9,753 bases of DNA from an uncultured Caryophanales bacterium (GTDB lineage: Bacteria; Bacillota_I; Bacilli_A; RF39; UBA660): NCBI GenBank assembly GCA_947065955.1, contig CAMSXY010000033.1:1-9753 (forward strand). The letters run 5' to 3'. The translations under genes and the position numbers were made by a program. Below the pieces are notes generated by a model that did not search any database, was not told where the DNA came from, and was given only the letters and a program-made list of their open reading frames with translations. Of the stretch, positions 1 to 5,628 are shown one piece after another (within the stretch, counting starts at the first letter, position 1; every line of letters begins with the position of its first letter).

Positions 1-558
1 GGATTTAGTATAAGAAGAATTGCTGAGGAGAATAATATATCAAATTATACTTCATTTAGAATAAGGCATAAAGTCTTATATGCTTTAAAAAAATTTGTAG
101 AGAATATAAAGTTATCAGGGAATATTCAGTCAGATGAGAAGTATTTTTCTATTAATTTAAAAGGTATGAAGAAGGAAAAGATGCCAAGATATTCTAAAAA
201 AAGAACATCAAAAGGAAATGGTATTAGAGGAATTAGTCATCATAAAATTTGCGTTGTTTCTAGTATAGATGAGAACGATAATTTACTATTAAAAATTGTT
301 GGTCTAGCAGATGTACTAAAGATATGTTGAAAGAGAGTCTAGATTAAGAATTAGATAATGTTAAATCAAATAATGCTGATAGTGCTAGTGCGTATCAAGA
401 CTTTTGTAAAGAACCAGCTTATATTAAATGCAATTCCTTCTGGATTTCATAGTAATGATATTTTCAATATTAAAATGCCAATTGGTTTAAATGTCGCTTA
501 TTTTGAATATCTCAATAGTCATAAAGTTGAACACAACTTTTTTGTTAAAAATATTTAA
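1..558 (+). pseudogene. Degraded IS1595-like (ISXO2-type) transposase, 5' end outside window
   Basis: Frame 1 is open from the window edge to a TGA at 328-330. It reads like the catalytic part of an IS1595-family transposase: an F-R-I-R-H-K-V-L-Y-A-L stretch, then Q-S-D-E-K-Y-F with the first catalytic Asp (codon 133-135), a K-G, and a basic K-K-R-T-S-K-G-N-G-I-R-G segment. The homology continues in frame 3 from about 315 (TKDMLKESLD, an in-frame TAA at 345-347, then ELDNVK and the probable second catalytic Asp in NADSASAYQDF). It returns to frame 1 near 405-425 (LNAIPSGFHSN). After about 470 the frame stays open to TAA 556-558, but I do not recognise the usual C-terminal part with the last acidic residue. 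Two frameshifts, a stop and a lost C-terminus mean it cannot make active enzyme. The family call rests on remembered motifs. A different DDE family is possible but less likely. Confidence 0.72.
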
Positions 559-582
559 TAATAAATATATCGAAAAAAGTAG

Positions 583-598
583 AAATAGAATTCTATTT
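583..598. repeat. Perfect 16-bp palindrome upstream of the pilin promoter
   Basis: AAATAGAA at 583-590 is followed directly by its reverse complement TTCTATTT at 591-598. The symmetry nearly extends to GTA at 579-581 and AC at 599-600, with one extra G on the left. It lies 21 bases before the -35 box of the pilin gene and 25 bases after the stop of the transposase remnant. No T-run follows, so it is not an ordinary terminator. It could be an operator, a remnant of the insertion sequence end, or chance in AT-rich DNA. Confidence 0.4.
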
Positions 599-619
599 AC
601 ACTATTATGTAGAAATTTG

Positions 620-648
620 TTGACTATTCTTAAGAGATATGATAAGAT
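620..648 (+). promoter_or_regulatory. Promoter of the pilin gene
   Basis: TTGACT at 620-625 and TAAGAT at 643-648 are separated by 17 bases, the ideal sigma-A spacing. The predicted transcript start is near 655, giving a leader of about 20 bases that carries the SD. A TATGAT at 638-643 is an alternative -10 but has only a 12-base spacer. Confidence 0.7.
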
Positions 649-663
649 AAAAATGTAAAATAA

Positions 664-669
664 AGGAGG
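664..669 (+). promoter_or_regulatory. Strong ribosome binding site of the pilin gene
   Basis: AGGAGG lies five bases before the ATG at 675. It is the only complete AGGAGG among the start sites here. The lepA, hemW, Pr6Pr-like and kinase genes use AGGTGA instead, so the pilin is probably translated at a high rate. Confidence 0.8.
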
Positions 670-674
670 ATAAT

Positions 675-1085
675 ATGAATAAGAAAGGTTTTACATTAAT
701 TGAATTACTTGCTGTAATCGTAATTTTAGCAATTATCGCCTTAATTTCAATGCCAATTATTATTGGAATTATCGATGATGCTAGAAGAGGAGCAGCAGAA
801 GATTCCGCTTACGGTGTTTCTCAAGCAGGCGATTATTACTATGTACAAGCATTATACAAAAATGGTGGAAGTTTCTCAGGGTATGAGTGTACTTATGGAA
901 CAGACACAACAACTTTACCTGCATGTGGTGGCGAAAATGGTCTTACTTTAAAAGGTACAAAGCCAACAGCTGGAACAGTTAGGATTGAAGCAAATGGTAC
1001 AGTAGTTACAACAGATTTAATTATTAATGGTTTTAAAGTAAATAAAGACACTAGTGGAAAATATGTTGCTGAAAAACAAAAATAA
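675..1085 (+). CDS. Type IV prepilin-like protein (pilin/pseudopilin), orphan gene
   Basis: 136 residues. The start is a class III (type IV) prepilin signal: basic MNKKG, then F-T-L-I-E-L-L-A-V-I-V-I. A prepilin peptidase would cut after Gly5 and methylate Phe6, and Glu10 is the conserved Glu5 of the mature protein. Residues 6-30 are the hydrophobic helix that anchors the protein in the membrane and forms the pilus core. An amphipathic continuation follows (IIDDARRGAAEDSAYG), then a small globular head of about 85 residues with just two cysteines, Cys72 and Cys84, which could form a disulfide. The head contains LTLKGTKP and a Gly/Thr/Val-rich beta-like tail. I recognise this general type from uncultured Bacillota, where related copies are common. 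No pilus ATPase, platform protein or peptidase gene is in the window, so assembly must rely on genes elsewhere. It could serve a pilus, a pseudopilus or a competence-like DNA uptake structure. The start is fixed by AGGAGG five bases upstream. Confidence 0.88.
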   Translation: MNKKGFTLIELLAVIVILAIIALISMPIIIGIIDDARRGAAEDSAYGVSQAGDYYYVQALYKNGGSFSGYECTYGTDTTTLPACGGENGLTLKGTKPTAGTVRIEANGTVVTTDLIINGFKVNKDTSGKYVAEKQK

Positions 1086-1117
1086 AAAAAAGAATTTTTG
1101 ATAAATTCTTTTTTTTA
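1084..1117 (+). terminator. Intrinsic terminator of the pilin gene
   Basis: A perfect 14-bp stem pairs 1084-1097 with 1103-1116 around the loop TTGAT (1098-1102). It has only one G-C pair, and the 3' arm itself ends in eight Ts. The stem begins inside the TAA stop codon (1083-1085). The reverse arm begins with a long A-run, so it might also stop minus-strand transcripts. Confidence 0.85.
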
Positions 1118-1127
1118 TTTTAAAATT

Positions 1128-1136
1128 TGTTATAAT
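1128..1136 (+). promoter_or_regulatory. Extended -10 promoter of lepA
   Basis: TGTTATAAT is a TGn-extended consensus -10. The -35 region 17 bases upstream (1108-1113) is only the T-run of the preceding terminator, so recognition would rest on the extended -10. The transcript start predicted seven bases after the -10 is 1143, the first base of the SD. Confidence 0.65.
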
Positions 1137-1142
1137 GGTAAT

Positions 1143-1148
1143 AGGTGA
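1143..1148 (+). promoter_or_regulatory. Ribosome binding site that fixes the lepA start
   Basis: AGGTGA four bases before ATG 1153 selects that codon. The upstream in-frame ATG at 1135 overlaps the TATAAT box and would lie upstream of the transcript start, so it cannot be the start. The same AGGTGATTTTATGGAG block occurs at hemW (3841-3856). Confidence 0.8.
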
Positions 1149-1152
1149 TTTT

Positions 1153-2949
1153 ATGGAGCAAGCAAAGATCCGTAATTTTTCTATTATCGCACATATAGAT
1201 CATGGAAAAAGTACTTTAGCAGATCGTATTTTAGAGATTACAAAGGCAATTACAGATCGTGAAAAACAAGACCAACTTTTAGATAATATGGATATCGAAA
1301 GGGAACGAGGAATAACAATTAAATTAAATGCAGTACAATTAAAGTACACTTATCAAAATGAGGAATATACTCTTCATTTGATCGATACTCCAGGACATGT
1401 CGATTTTACTTATGAGGTTTCTAGAAGTTTGGCGGCTTGCGAAGGTGCTATTTTAGTAGTTGATGCAGCACAAGGTATTGAAGCGCAAACGCTTGCTAAT
1501 CTTTATCTTGCTCTTGAAAATAATCTTACAATTATTCCTGTAATTAATAAAATTGATCTTCCCAATGCAGATCCTGATAAAGTTAAAAAAGAACTTATGG
1601 ATACCCTTGGATTTCAAGAGGATGAAATTGTTTTAACAAGTGCTAAAAATGGGATTGGTATTGAAGATTTAATGAAAACGATTATAGAAAAGGTTCCATC
1701 CCCAAAAGGACAAAAGGAAGAAAAACTGCAAGCTTTAATTTTCGATAGTTATTACGATCCCTATCGTGGGGTAGTCGCTTTGATTCGTATTGTAAATGGA
1801 AAAGTTAAAGTAGGAGATCAAATAAAAATGCTCTCAACAGGTGCTGTTTATGACGTTTCCGAATTGGGGGTTCATAGTCCAAAAGAAGAAAAAAAAGATT
1901 GTTTAGAGGCAGGAGAAGTTGGATTTTTATGTGGAAGTATTAAAAGTATTCGAGATATTAAAGTAGGGGATACAATTACTCTTGAAAAAGATCCAACAGA
2001 AGAGGCCATTATTGGATATCGCCCTATGAAACCTATGGTATTTTCTGGACTTTATCCGATTGAATCTTCTCGTTATCCAGATCTTAGAGAAGCTTTAGAA
2101 AAACTAAAATTAAATGATGCAGCTCTTGAATTTGAATCTGAAACTTCTAAGGCTTTAGGTTTTGGCTTCCGATGTGGTTTTTTAGGACTTTTGCATATGG
2201 AAATTATTGAAGAACGTATTGAAAGAGAATTTGGAATTGATTTAATTGCCACGAGTCCATCCGTTATTTATGAAGTAGAACTTACAGATCATTCTACCCT
2301 TTTTGTAGATAGTCCAACCAAAATGCCCGATCGAGTAAAAATCTCTTCGATTAAAGAACCTTATATTCGTACAAATATATTTGTTCCAAGTGTATATATT
2401 GGTCCTATTATGGAGCTTTGTCAAAATAAAAGGGGAATTTATATTTCTATGGAATATATTGATGAAACGCGTGTGAATATCCATTATGAAATTCCTTTAT
2501 CTGAAATAGTTTACGATTTTTTTGATAAATTAAAAAGTACAACCAAAGGATATGCTTCTTTTGATTATGAAATCATTGGATATAAAGAAAGCGATTTAAT
2601 TAAAATGGATATTTTATTAAATGGAGAAGTCGTGGATGCTTTAAGTGTTATAGTGCATAAAGATTTTGCTTATAAAAGAGGAAGATCTATTGTTGAAAAT
2701 TTAAAAGAAATGATTCCAAGGCAACTATTTGAAGTTCCTATCCAAGCATGTATTGGAAATAAGGCAATAGCAAGAGAAACTGTAAAAGCAATGCGAAAAG
2801 ACGTTTTAGCGAAATGTTATGGTGGAGATGTATCCCGTAAAAGAAAATTACTGGAAAAACAAAAAGAAGGAAAGAAAAGGATGAAGATGGTAGGAAGTGT
2901 AGAAATTCCCCAAGAAGCCTTTTTAGCCGTTCTTTCTATGGATGAATAA
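1153..2949 (+). CDS. lepA: Elongation factor 4 (LepA), ribosome-associated GTPase
   Basis: 598 residues from ATG 1153, the usual LepA length. LepA/EF4 is a translational GTPase that binds the ribosome and acts on elongation and ribosome function under stress. The G domain is complete: G1 AHIDHGKS (13-20), G2 RGITI (52-56), G3 DTPGH (78-82), G4 NKID (132-135) and G5 SAK (163-165). Domain II, the elongation factor G-like domains and the LepA-specific C-terminal domain follow, the last carrying the basic tail SRKRKLLEKQKEGKKRMK typical of the family. No frameshift or lost motif is seen. The in-frame ATG at 1135 would add six residues but lies within the promoter. lepA has its own promoter and is followed by a terminator, so it is probably transcribed alone. 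In Bacillus-type genomes hemW directly follows lepA; here a regulator-like gene is in between. Confidence 0.97.
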   Translation: MEQAKIRNFSIIAHIDHGKSTLADRILEITKAITDREKQDQLLDNMDIERERGITIKLNAVQLKYTYQNEEYTLHLIDTPGHVDFTYEVSRSLAACEGAILVVDAAQGIEAQTLANLYLALENNLTIIPVINKIDLPNADPDKVKKELMDTLGFQEDEIVLTSAKNGIGIEDLMKTIIEKVPSPKGQKEEKLQALIFDSYYDPYRGVVALIRIVNGKVKVGDQIKMLSTGAVYDVSELGVHSPKEEKKDCLEAGEVGFLCGSIKSIRDIKVGDTITLEKDPTEEAIIGYRPMKPMVFSGLYPIESSRYPDLREALEKLKLNDAALEFESETSKALGFGFRCGFLGLLHMEIIEERIEREFGIDLIATSPSVIYEVELTDHSTLFVDSPTKMPDRVKISSIKEPYIRTNIFVPSVYIGPIMELCQNKRGIYISMEYIDETRVNIHYEIPLSEIVYDFFDKLKSTTKGYASFDYEIIGYKESDLIKMDILLNGEVVDALSVIVHKDFAYKRGRSIVENLKEMIPRQLFEVPIQACIGNKAIARETVKAMRKDVLAKCYGGDVSRKRKLLEKQKEGKKRMKMVGSVEIPQEAFLAVLSMDE

Positions 2950-2964
2950 GAATTTAAAAGAAAT

Positions 2965-2993
2965 AAAAGCCAAGAAAACAATCTTGACTTTTT
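2965..2993 (+). terminator. Intrinsic terminator of lepA, overlapping the next promoter
   Basis: AAAAGCCAAGA (2965-2975) pairs with 2982-2992 around a six-base loop. The stem is 11 positions long with one C-A mismatch (2970 against 2987) and runs into five Ts. The 3' arm contains TTGACT, the -35 box of the next gene. The mismatch falls on the A of that box. Confidence 0.65.
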
Positions 2994-3012
2994 AATTTTA
3001 GGAAGTTATAAT
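2984..3012 (+). promoter_or_regulatory. Promoter of the triple-HTH gene
   Basis: TTGACT at 2984-2989 and a perfect TATAAT at 3007-3012 have a 17-base spacer, making this the best-matching promoter in the window. The transcript start should be near 3019. AAAGGGG at 3024-3030 is the SD for ATG 3038. Confidence 0.85.
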
Positions 3013-3037
3013 AAAGACGTTTGAAAGGGGAATTCTT

Positions 3038-3799
3038 ATGAAAACAGGAGATTACGGATTGAAAATGAGACAAATTTTAGATTGTTTTCTAAAAATGAGA
3101 GGCCATTATAGTTCAATGGCTAAAGAACTTAACTGTTCTACTACAACAATTTCTAATTATATGAATAGTCCATACCTTTTTTTAGTTGCTACAAAAGAGG
3201 AATTAGAACAAGTTAATATTATTATGAAAGAAAATAGAAATTATATAGAAGCAGGATCTGAAAAAATAAATCATCCTTATTATAGTCTTTCAAAAGAGGA
3301 ACAAGTTTTAGAAGTTATAAAGCTATCCCTTAGTGGATTATCAATTCATAAGATTAAGGAAGTTCTACCAATTTCTATATCAACAATAAACAGGAAACTT
3401 TCTAATAAAACATTAGCAGACCCAAAAGTACAAGCTTTACTTCAAGAAACCTTTGGACAGGATATCGCACCTATCATAAGGCAGCGTTTAAAAGATAATC
3501 AACGCAGGGGAATGTCCACAGAACAACTTTCTGATAAATTAAAAGATCCTTATTTTCAGCTTCTAAAAAGTGAGCAAACTATAATAGTTATAAAATTATT
3601 TCTTGATGGATTGGAAAGAAGTGAAATTTCTAATAAGCTTCCAATTTCTCCAACTACTGTATATAGAATGCTTTCTAGTCAGGATCTTAACACAAAAGAA
3701 TATCAAGATTTATTTGAACAATATTTTGGTCAAAATGTTGTGCCTTTAATAAAAAGAAAATTGGAAGAAAATAGAAAGAGAAAAGCACTTTGCAAATAA
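3038..3799 (+). CDS. Putative DNA-binding protein with three HTH-like units
   Basis: 253 residues, no signal peptide or membrane helix. I do not recognise a named family. The C-terminal two thirds is an evident tandem duplication: residues 79-158 and 170-249 align along their length. Shared features are a Pro-Tyr start, E-Q followed by V-I-K-L, a Gly-Leu turn, L-P-I-S plus S/T-T-I/V-x-R (an HTH recognition-helix look), F-G-Q, P-L/I-I and a basic end. The N-terminal part (about 7-72) looks like a shorter, diverged third unit whose SSMAKELNCSTTTISNYM is a good HTH. This resembles small HTH regulators of the SpoIIID/Tnp-resolvase-like type joined in a row, suggesting contact with several repeated DNA sites, but no target is shown. 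It has a strong promoter and its own terminator, and lies between lepA and hemW. The SD AAAGGGG supports the start. A role as transcription regulator is inference. Confidence 0.75.
   Translation: MKTGDYGLKMRQILDCFLKMRGHYSSMAKELNCSTTTISNYMNSPYLFLVATKEELEQVNIIMKENRNYIEAGSEKINHPYYSLSKEEQVLEVIKLSLSGLSIHKIKEVLPISISTINRKLSNKTLADPKVQALLQETFGQDIAPIIRQRLKDNQRRGMSTEQLSDKLKDPYFQLLKSEQTIIVIKLFLDGLERSEISNKLPISPTTVYRMLSSQDLNTKEYQDLFEQYFGQNVVPLIKRKLEENRKRKALCK
3272..3784 (+). repeat. Internal tandem duplication in the triple-HTH gene
   Basis: The stretches 3272-3511 and 3545-3784 encode related 80-residue units. Some resemblance remains in the DNA (both carry AGTTATAAA and CCAATTTCT at matching places). 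The units are separated by 11 codons. The divergence indicates an old duplication, not a recent repeat. Confidence 0.7.
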
Positions 3800-3826
3800 A
3801 AGTGCTTTTCTTCTTTTTTCTTTTTT
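3779..3826 (+). terminator. Intrinsic terminator built into the end of the HTH gene
   Basis: A perfect 13-bp stem pairs 3779-3791 with 3799-3811 around the loop GCAAATA (3792-3798), followed by a long T/C-rich tract to 3826. The 5' arm encodes the last residues of the protein, and the TAA stop (3797-3799) is in the loop and first base of the 3' arm. Confidence 0.93.
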
Positions 3827-3834
3827 GATATAAT
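3826..3834 (+). promoter_or_regulatory. Extended -10 promoter of hemW
   Basis: TGATATAAT is a TGn-extended consensus -10 placed right after the terminator T-tract. The -35 position (about 3806-3811, TTTTCT) is poor. The predicted transcript start is 3841, again the first base of AGGTGA, 10 bases before the ATG. Confidence 0.62.
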
Positions 3835-3850
3835 AAAAAAAGGTGATTTT

Positions 3851-4960
3851 ATGGAGGGAAGCATTCATTCGGTTTATATTCATATTCCCTTTTGTGATCA
3901 TATCTGTTCTTATTGCGATTTTCCAAAAGTATTATCTTTTTCACCATGGATAGAAAGATATCTAGAAACTCTTGAAAAAGAAATTCGAATGAATTATAAA
4001 GGAGAACGTATTAAAACCATTTATATTGGAGGTGGAACACCAAGCGTTCTTTCTTTAGAACAATTGCGAAAATTGTTTAAAATTGTTTCCATTTTTAAAA
4101 AAGATACAACCTGTGAGTTTACGTTTGAAGGAAATCCAGAAAGTTTAAGTGAAGAAAAGATTTTATTTTTAAAGGAAAATTTTGTAAATCGTTTAAGTAT
4201 TGGAGTAGAAAGTTTCCAAGAAAAATTATTAAAAAAAATGAATCGACATCATACAAAAGAGGAAGTTTTAAAGATAATTTCTTATGCGAAAAAAGTAGGC
4301 TTTCTAAATATTAATGTTGATTTAATTTATGCATTTGAAGAAGAAACAATAGAAGATTTAAAAAAAGATTTAAAAGAATTTTTATCTCTAGAGGTTCCTC
4401 ATATATCTACATATTCTTTGATTTTGGAAGAACATACAAGATTTTATATAGAAAAAAGAAAACCTATTTTAGAAGATATTGATTTTTCCATGTATCAGTT
4501 AATTCAACAAACTTTAAAAGACTCTTTATATGAACAATATGAAATCAGTAATTTCGCAAAAAATTCTTTTTTTTCTAAACATAATTTAACTTATTGGAAT
4601 AATGAGTATTATTATGGTTTTGGTATGGGAGCAAGCGGTTATTTAAAAGAATATCGTTATAATAATACAAAAAGTATTTTAAAATATTTATCAGGGGCTT
4701 TTCTTTTAAATAAAGAAAAAATGACAAGACAATCGAATTTAGAATATACTTTTTTGCTAGGGTTTCGCAAGATTAAAGGAATTTCAAAAGAAAATTTTTT
4801 TAATCGTTATCATCTTGTTTTAGAAGAAATTCCCATCATCAAAAGATTGTTGAAGGAAAAAAAATTAGTAGATAAAGGAAAATTTATTTCAATTTCTAGT
4901 GAGTATCTTTATGTAGAAAATAGTATTTTATTAGAATTTATAGGAGAAAAGTATGAATAA
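3851..4960 (+). CDS. hemW: Radical SAM heme chaperone HemW (coproporphyrinogen oxidase-like)
   Basis: 369 residues, close to the usual HemW length. The radical SAM cluster motif is C-x3-C-x2-C at Cys15, Cys19 and Cys22 within HIPFCDHICSYCDF. The Phe24 ending instead of another Cys is typical of HemW, not of the true oxygen-independent coproporphyrinogen oxidase HemN. GGGTP (60-64) is the SAM-binding glycine motif; FEGNPESL (92-99) and RLSIGVESFQ (114-123) are further family motifs. The segment NVDLIYAFEEETIEDL (155-170) lacks the P-G-Q that usually follows DLIYG-L, a small deviation. The region with YWNNEYYYGFGMGASGY and the C-terminal HemN_C-like part are present. HemW binds heme and a 4Fe-4S cluster and is thought to deliver heme to membrane enzymes; it was long annotated as an oxidase. 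It has its own short leader and overlaps the next gene by 8 bases. No other heme gene is in the window. Confidence 0.93.
   Translation: MEGSIHSVYIHIPFCDHICSYCDFPKVLSFSPWIERYLETLEKEIRMNYKGERIKTIYIGGGTPSVLSLEQLRKLFKIVSIFKKDTTCEFTFEGNPESLSEEKILFLKENFVNRLSIGVESFQEKLLKKMNRHHTKEEVLKIISYAKKVGFLNINVDLIYAFEEETIEDLKKDLKEFLSLEVPHISTYSLILEEHTRFYIEKRKPILEDIDFSMYQLIQQTLKDSLYEQYEISNFAKNSFFSKHNLTYWNNEYYYGFGMGASGYLKEYRYNNTKSILKYLSGAFLLNKEKMTRQSNLEYTFLLGFRKIKGISKENFFNRYHLVLEEIPIIKRLLKEKKLVDKGKFISISSEYLYVENSILLEFIGEKYE
4942..4946 (+). promoter_or_regulatory. Ribosome binding site of the HD gene inside hemW
   Basis: AGGAG lies within the last codons of hemW, six bases before ATG 4953. It supports translation of the overlapping gene from the hemW transcript, since no promoter or terminator separates the two. 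Confidence 0.75.
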
Positions 4961-5531
4961 AAATGTTTTTGAAACAGAATTAAATTATATAAAAAAGGAA
5001 CAATATCGTAAAAATGGTCAAGTTTTAATCAATTTACTTCCAGATTATTTTTTTGAAGTTCCAGCAAGTTCTACAGGAAAGTATCATCCTAAGTTTGCTC
5101 TTGGAGAAGGGGGACTGGTAAGGCATACAAAAGTTGCTGTGCGAATTGCTTATGAAATGTTGCAAGATGAATCGATTGGATACATGTTTACAAGCGATCA
5201 AAAAGACCTTGTCTTATTAGCATTACTTTTACATGATGGATGTAAATCAGGCCTTGTGAAAGCAGAGTATACTGTTGTAAATCATCCTCTAATTGTAGCG
5301 GATTTAATTCGAAAAAATGCTTCTAAAACGGAGTTTAAAGAAGACGAGATTGAGCTTCTTTGTTCTATGATTGAAACACATATGGGACCTTATAATAAGG
5401 ATTATAAGGGAAATGTAGTACTTCCTGTTCCGCAGAATAAGTATCAACGCTTTGTACATATGTGTGATCTGCTTGCTAGCAAAAAGTTTTTAAATGTAAA
5501 CTTTATAGGAAACGATATTTCTTGTGAATAA
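4953..5531 (+). CDS. HD-domain metal-dependent phosphohydrolase, substrate unknown
   Basis: 192 residues. The protein carries an HD-type metal site: His58 (in GEGGLVRHT), His94-Asp95 (LLLHDG), His111 (VNHP), His143 (ETHMGP) and Asp172 (HMCDLLASKK). That order (H, HD, H, H, D) fits catalytic HD proteins that bind two metals and cleave phosphoesters, including the HD part of YhaM-type 3'-5' exoribonucleases and various nucleotide phosphatases. The G-G-L-x-x-H-T context is the one seen in YhaM-like and related domains. No second domain, no signal peptide. It overlaps hemW by 8 bases (ATG 4953 within the end of hemW, stop of hemW at 4958-4960), so both are co-transcribed and probably translationally coupled. 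The overlap does not prove a shared function. Nucleotide or RNA substrate is inference; no specific name is justified. Confidence 0.85.
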   Translation: MNKNVFETELNYIKKEQYRKNGQVLINLLPDYFFEVPASSTGKYHPKFALGEGGLVRHTKVAVRIAYEMLQDESIGYMFTSDQKDLVLLALLLHDGCKSGLVKAEYTVVNHPLIVADLIRKNASKTEFKEDEIELLCSMIETHMGPYNKDYKGNVVLPVPQNKYQRFVHMCDLLASKKFLNVNFIGNDISCE

Positions 5532-5563
5532 ATTATTGTATTAAAAAAATTTACTAAACTTGA

Positions 5564-5601
5564 CGAAATAATAAAATTTAACCTTTATTATTTTGTTTTT
5601 T
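5564..5601 (+). terminator. Intrinsic terminator after the hemW-HD operon
   Basis: AAATAATAAA (5566-5575) pairs with TTTATTATTT (5584-5593), extended by a G-T and a C-G pair (5565/5594, 5564/5595). The loop has eight bases, followed by six or more Ts. Apart from the outer C-G pair it is nearly all A-T, hence weaker than the others. Confidence 0.65.
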
Positions 5602-5606
5602 TGACT

Positions 5607-5612
5607 TATAAT
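5607..5612 (+). promoter_or_regulatory. -10 box of the Pr6Pr-like membrane protein gene
   Basis: A perfect TATAAT lies 16 bases before ATG 5629, the same distance as in lepA and hemW. No TGn extension and no good -35 at the correct distance are seen; a TTGACT abuts the -10 directly at 5601-5606 and is too close to serve. The predicted start (5619) is one base before AGGTGA (5620-5625). Confidence 0.5.
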
Positions 5613-5628
5613 TAACTTGAGGTGAACT

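Noticed and set aside
358..558. Stand-alone 66-residue gene
   Set aside because: It has no SD, and its residues LNAIPSGFHSN continue the transposase homology from the upstream frames. It is part of the pseudogene.
1135..1152. Upstream in-frame ATG for lepA adding six residues
   Set aside because: It overlaps the TATAAT box, has no SD, and lies upstream of the predicted transcript start. ATG 1153 has AGGTGA and gives the normal LepA N-terminus.
2242..2484. Minus-strand open frame inside lepA
   Set aside because: It lies fully within a well-conserved gene, has no start signals and no recognisable protein. It is a shadow.
5560..5565. TTGACG as a -35 box after the HD gene
   Set aside because: No acceptable -10 lies 16-18 bases downstream. 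Its last bases form the base of the terminator stem.
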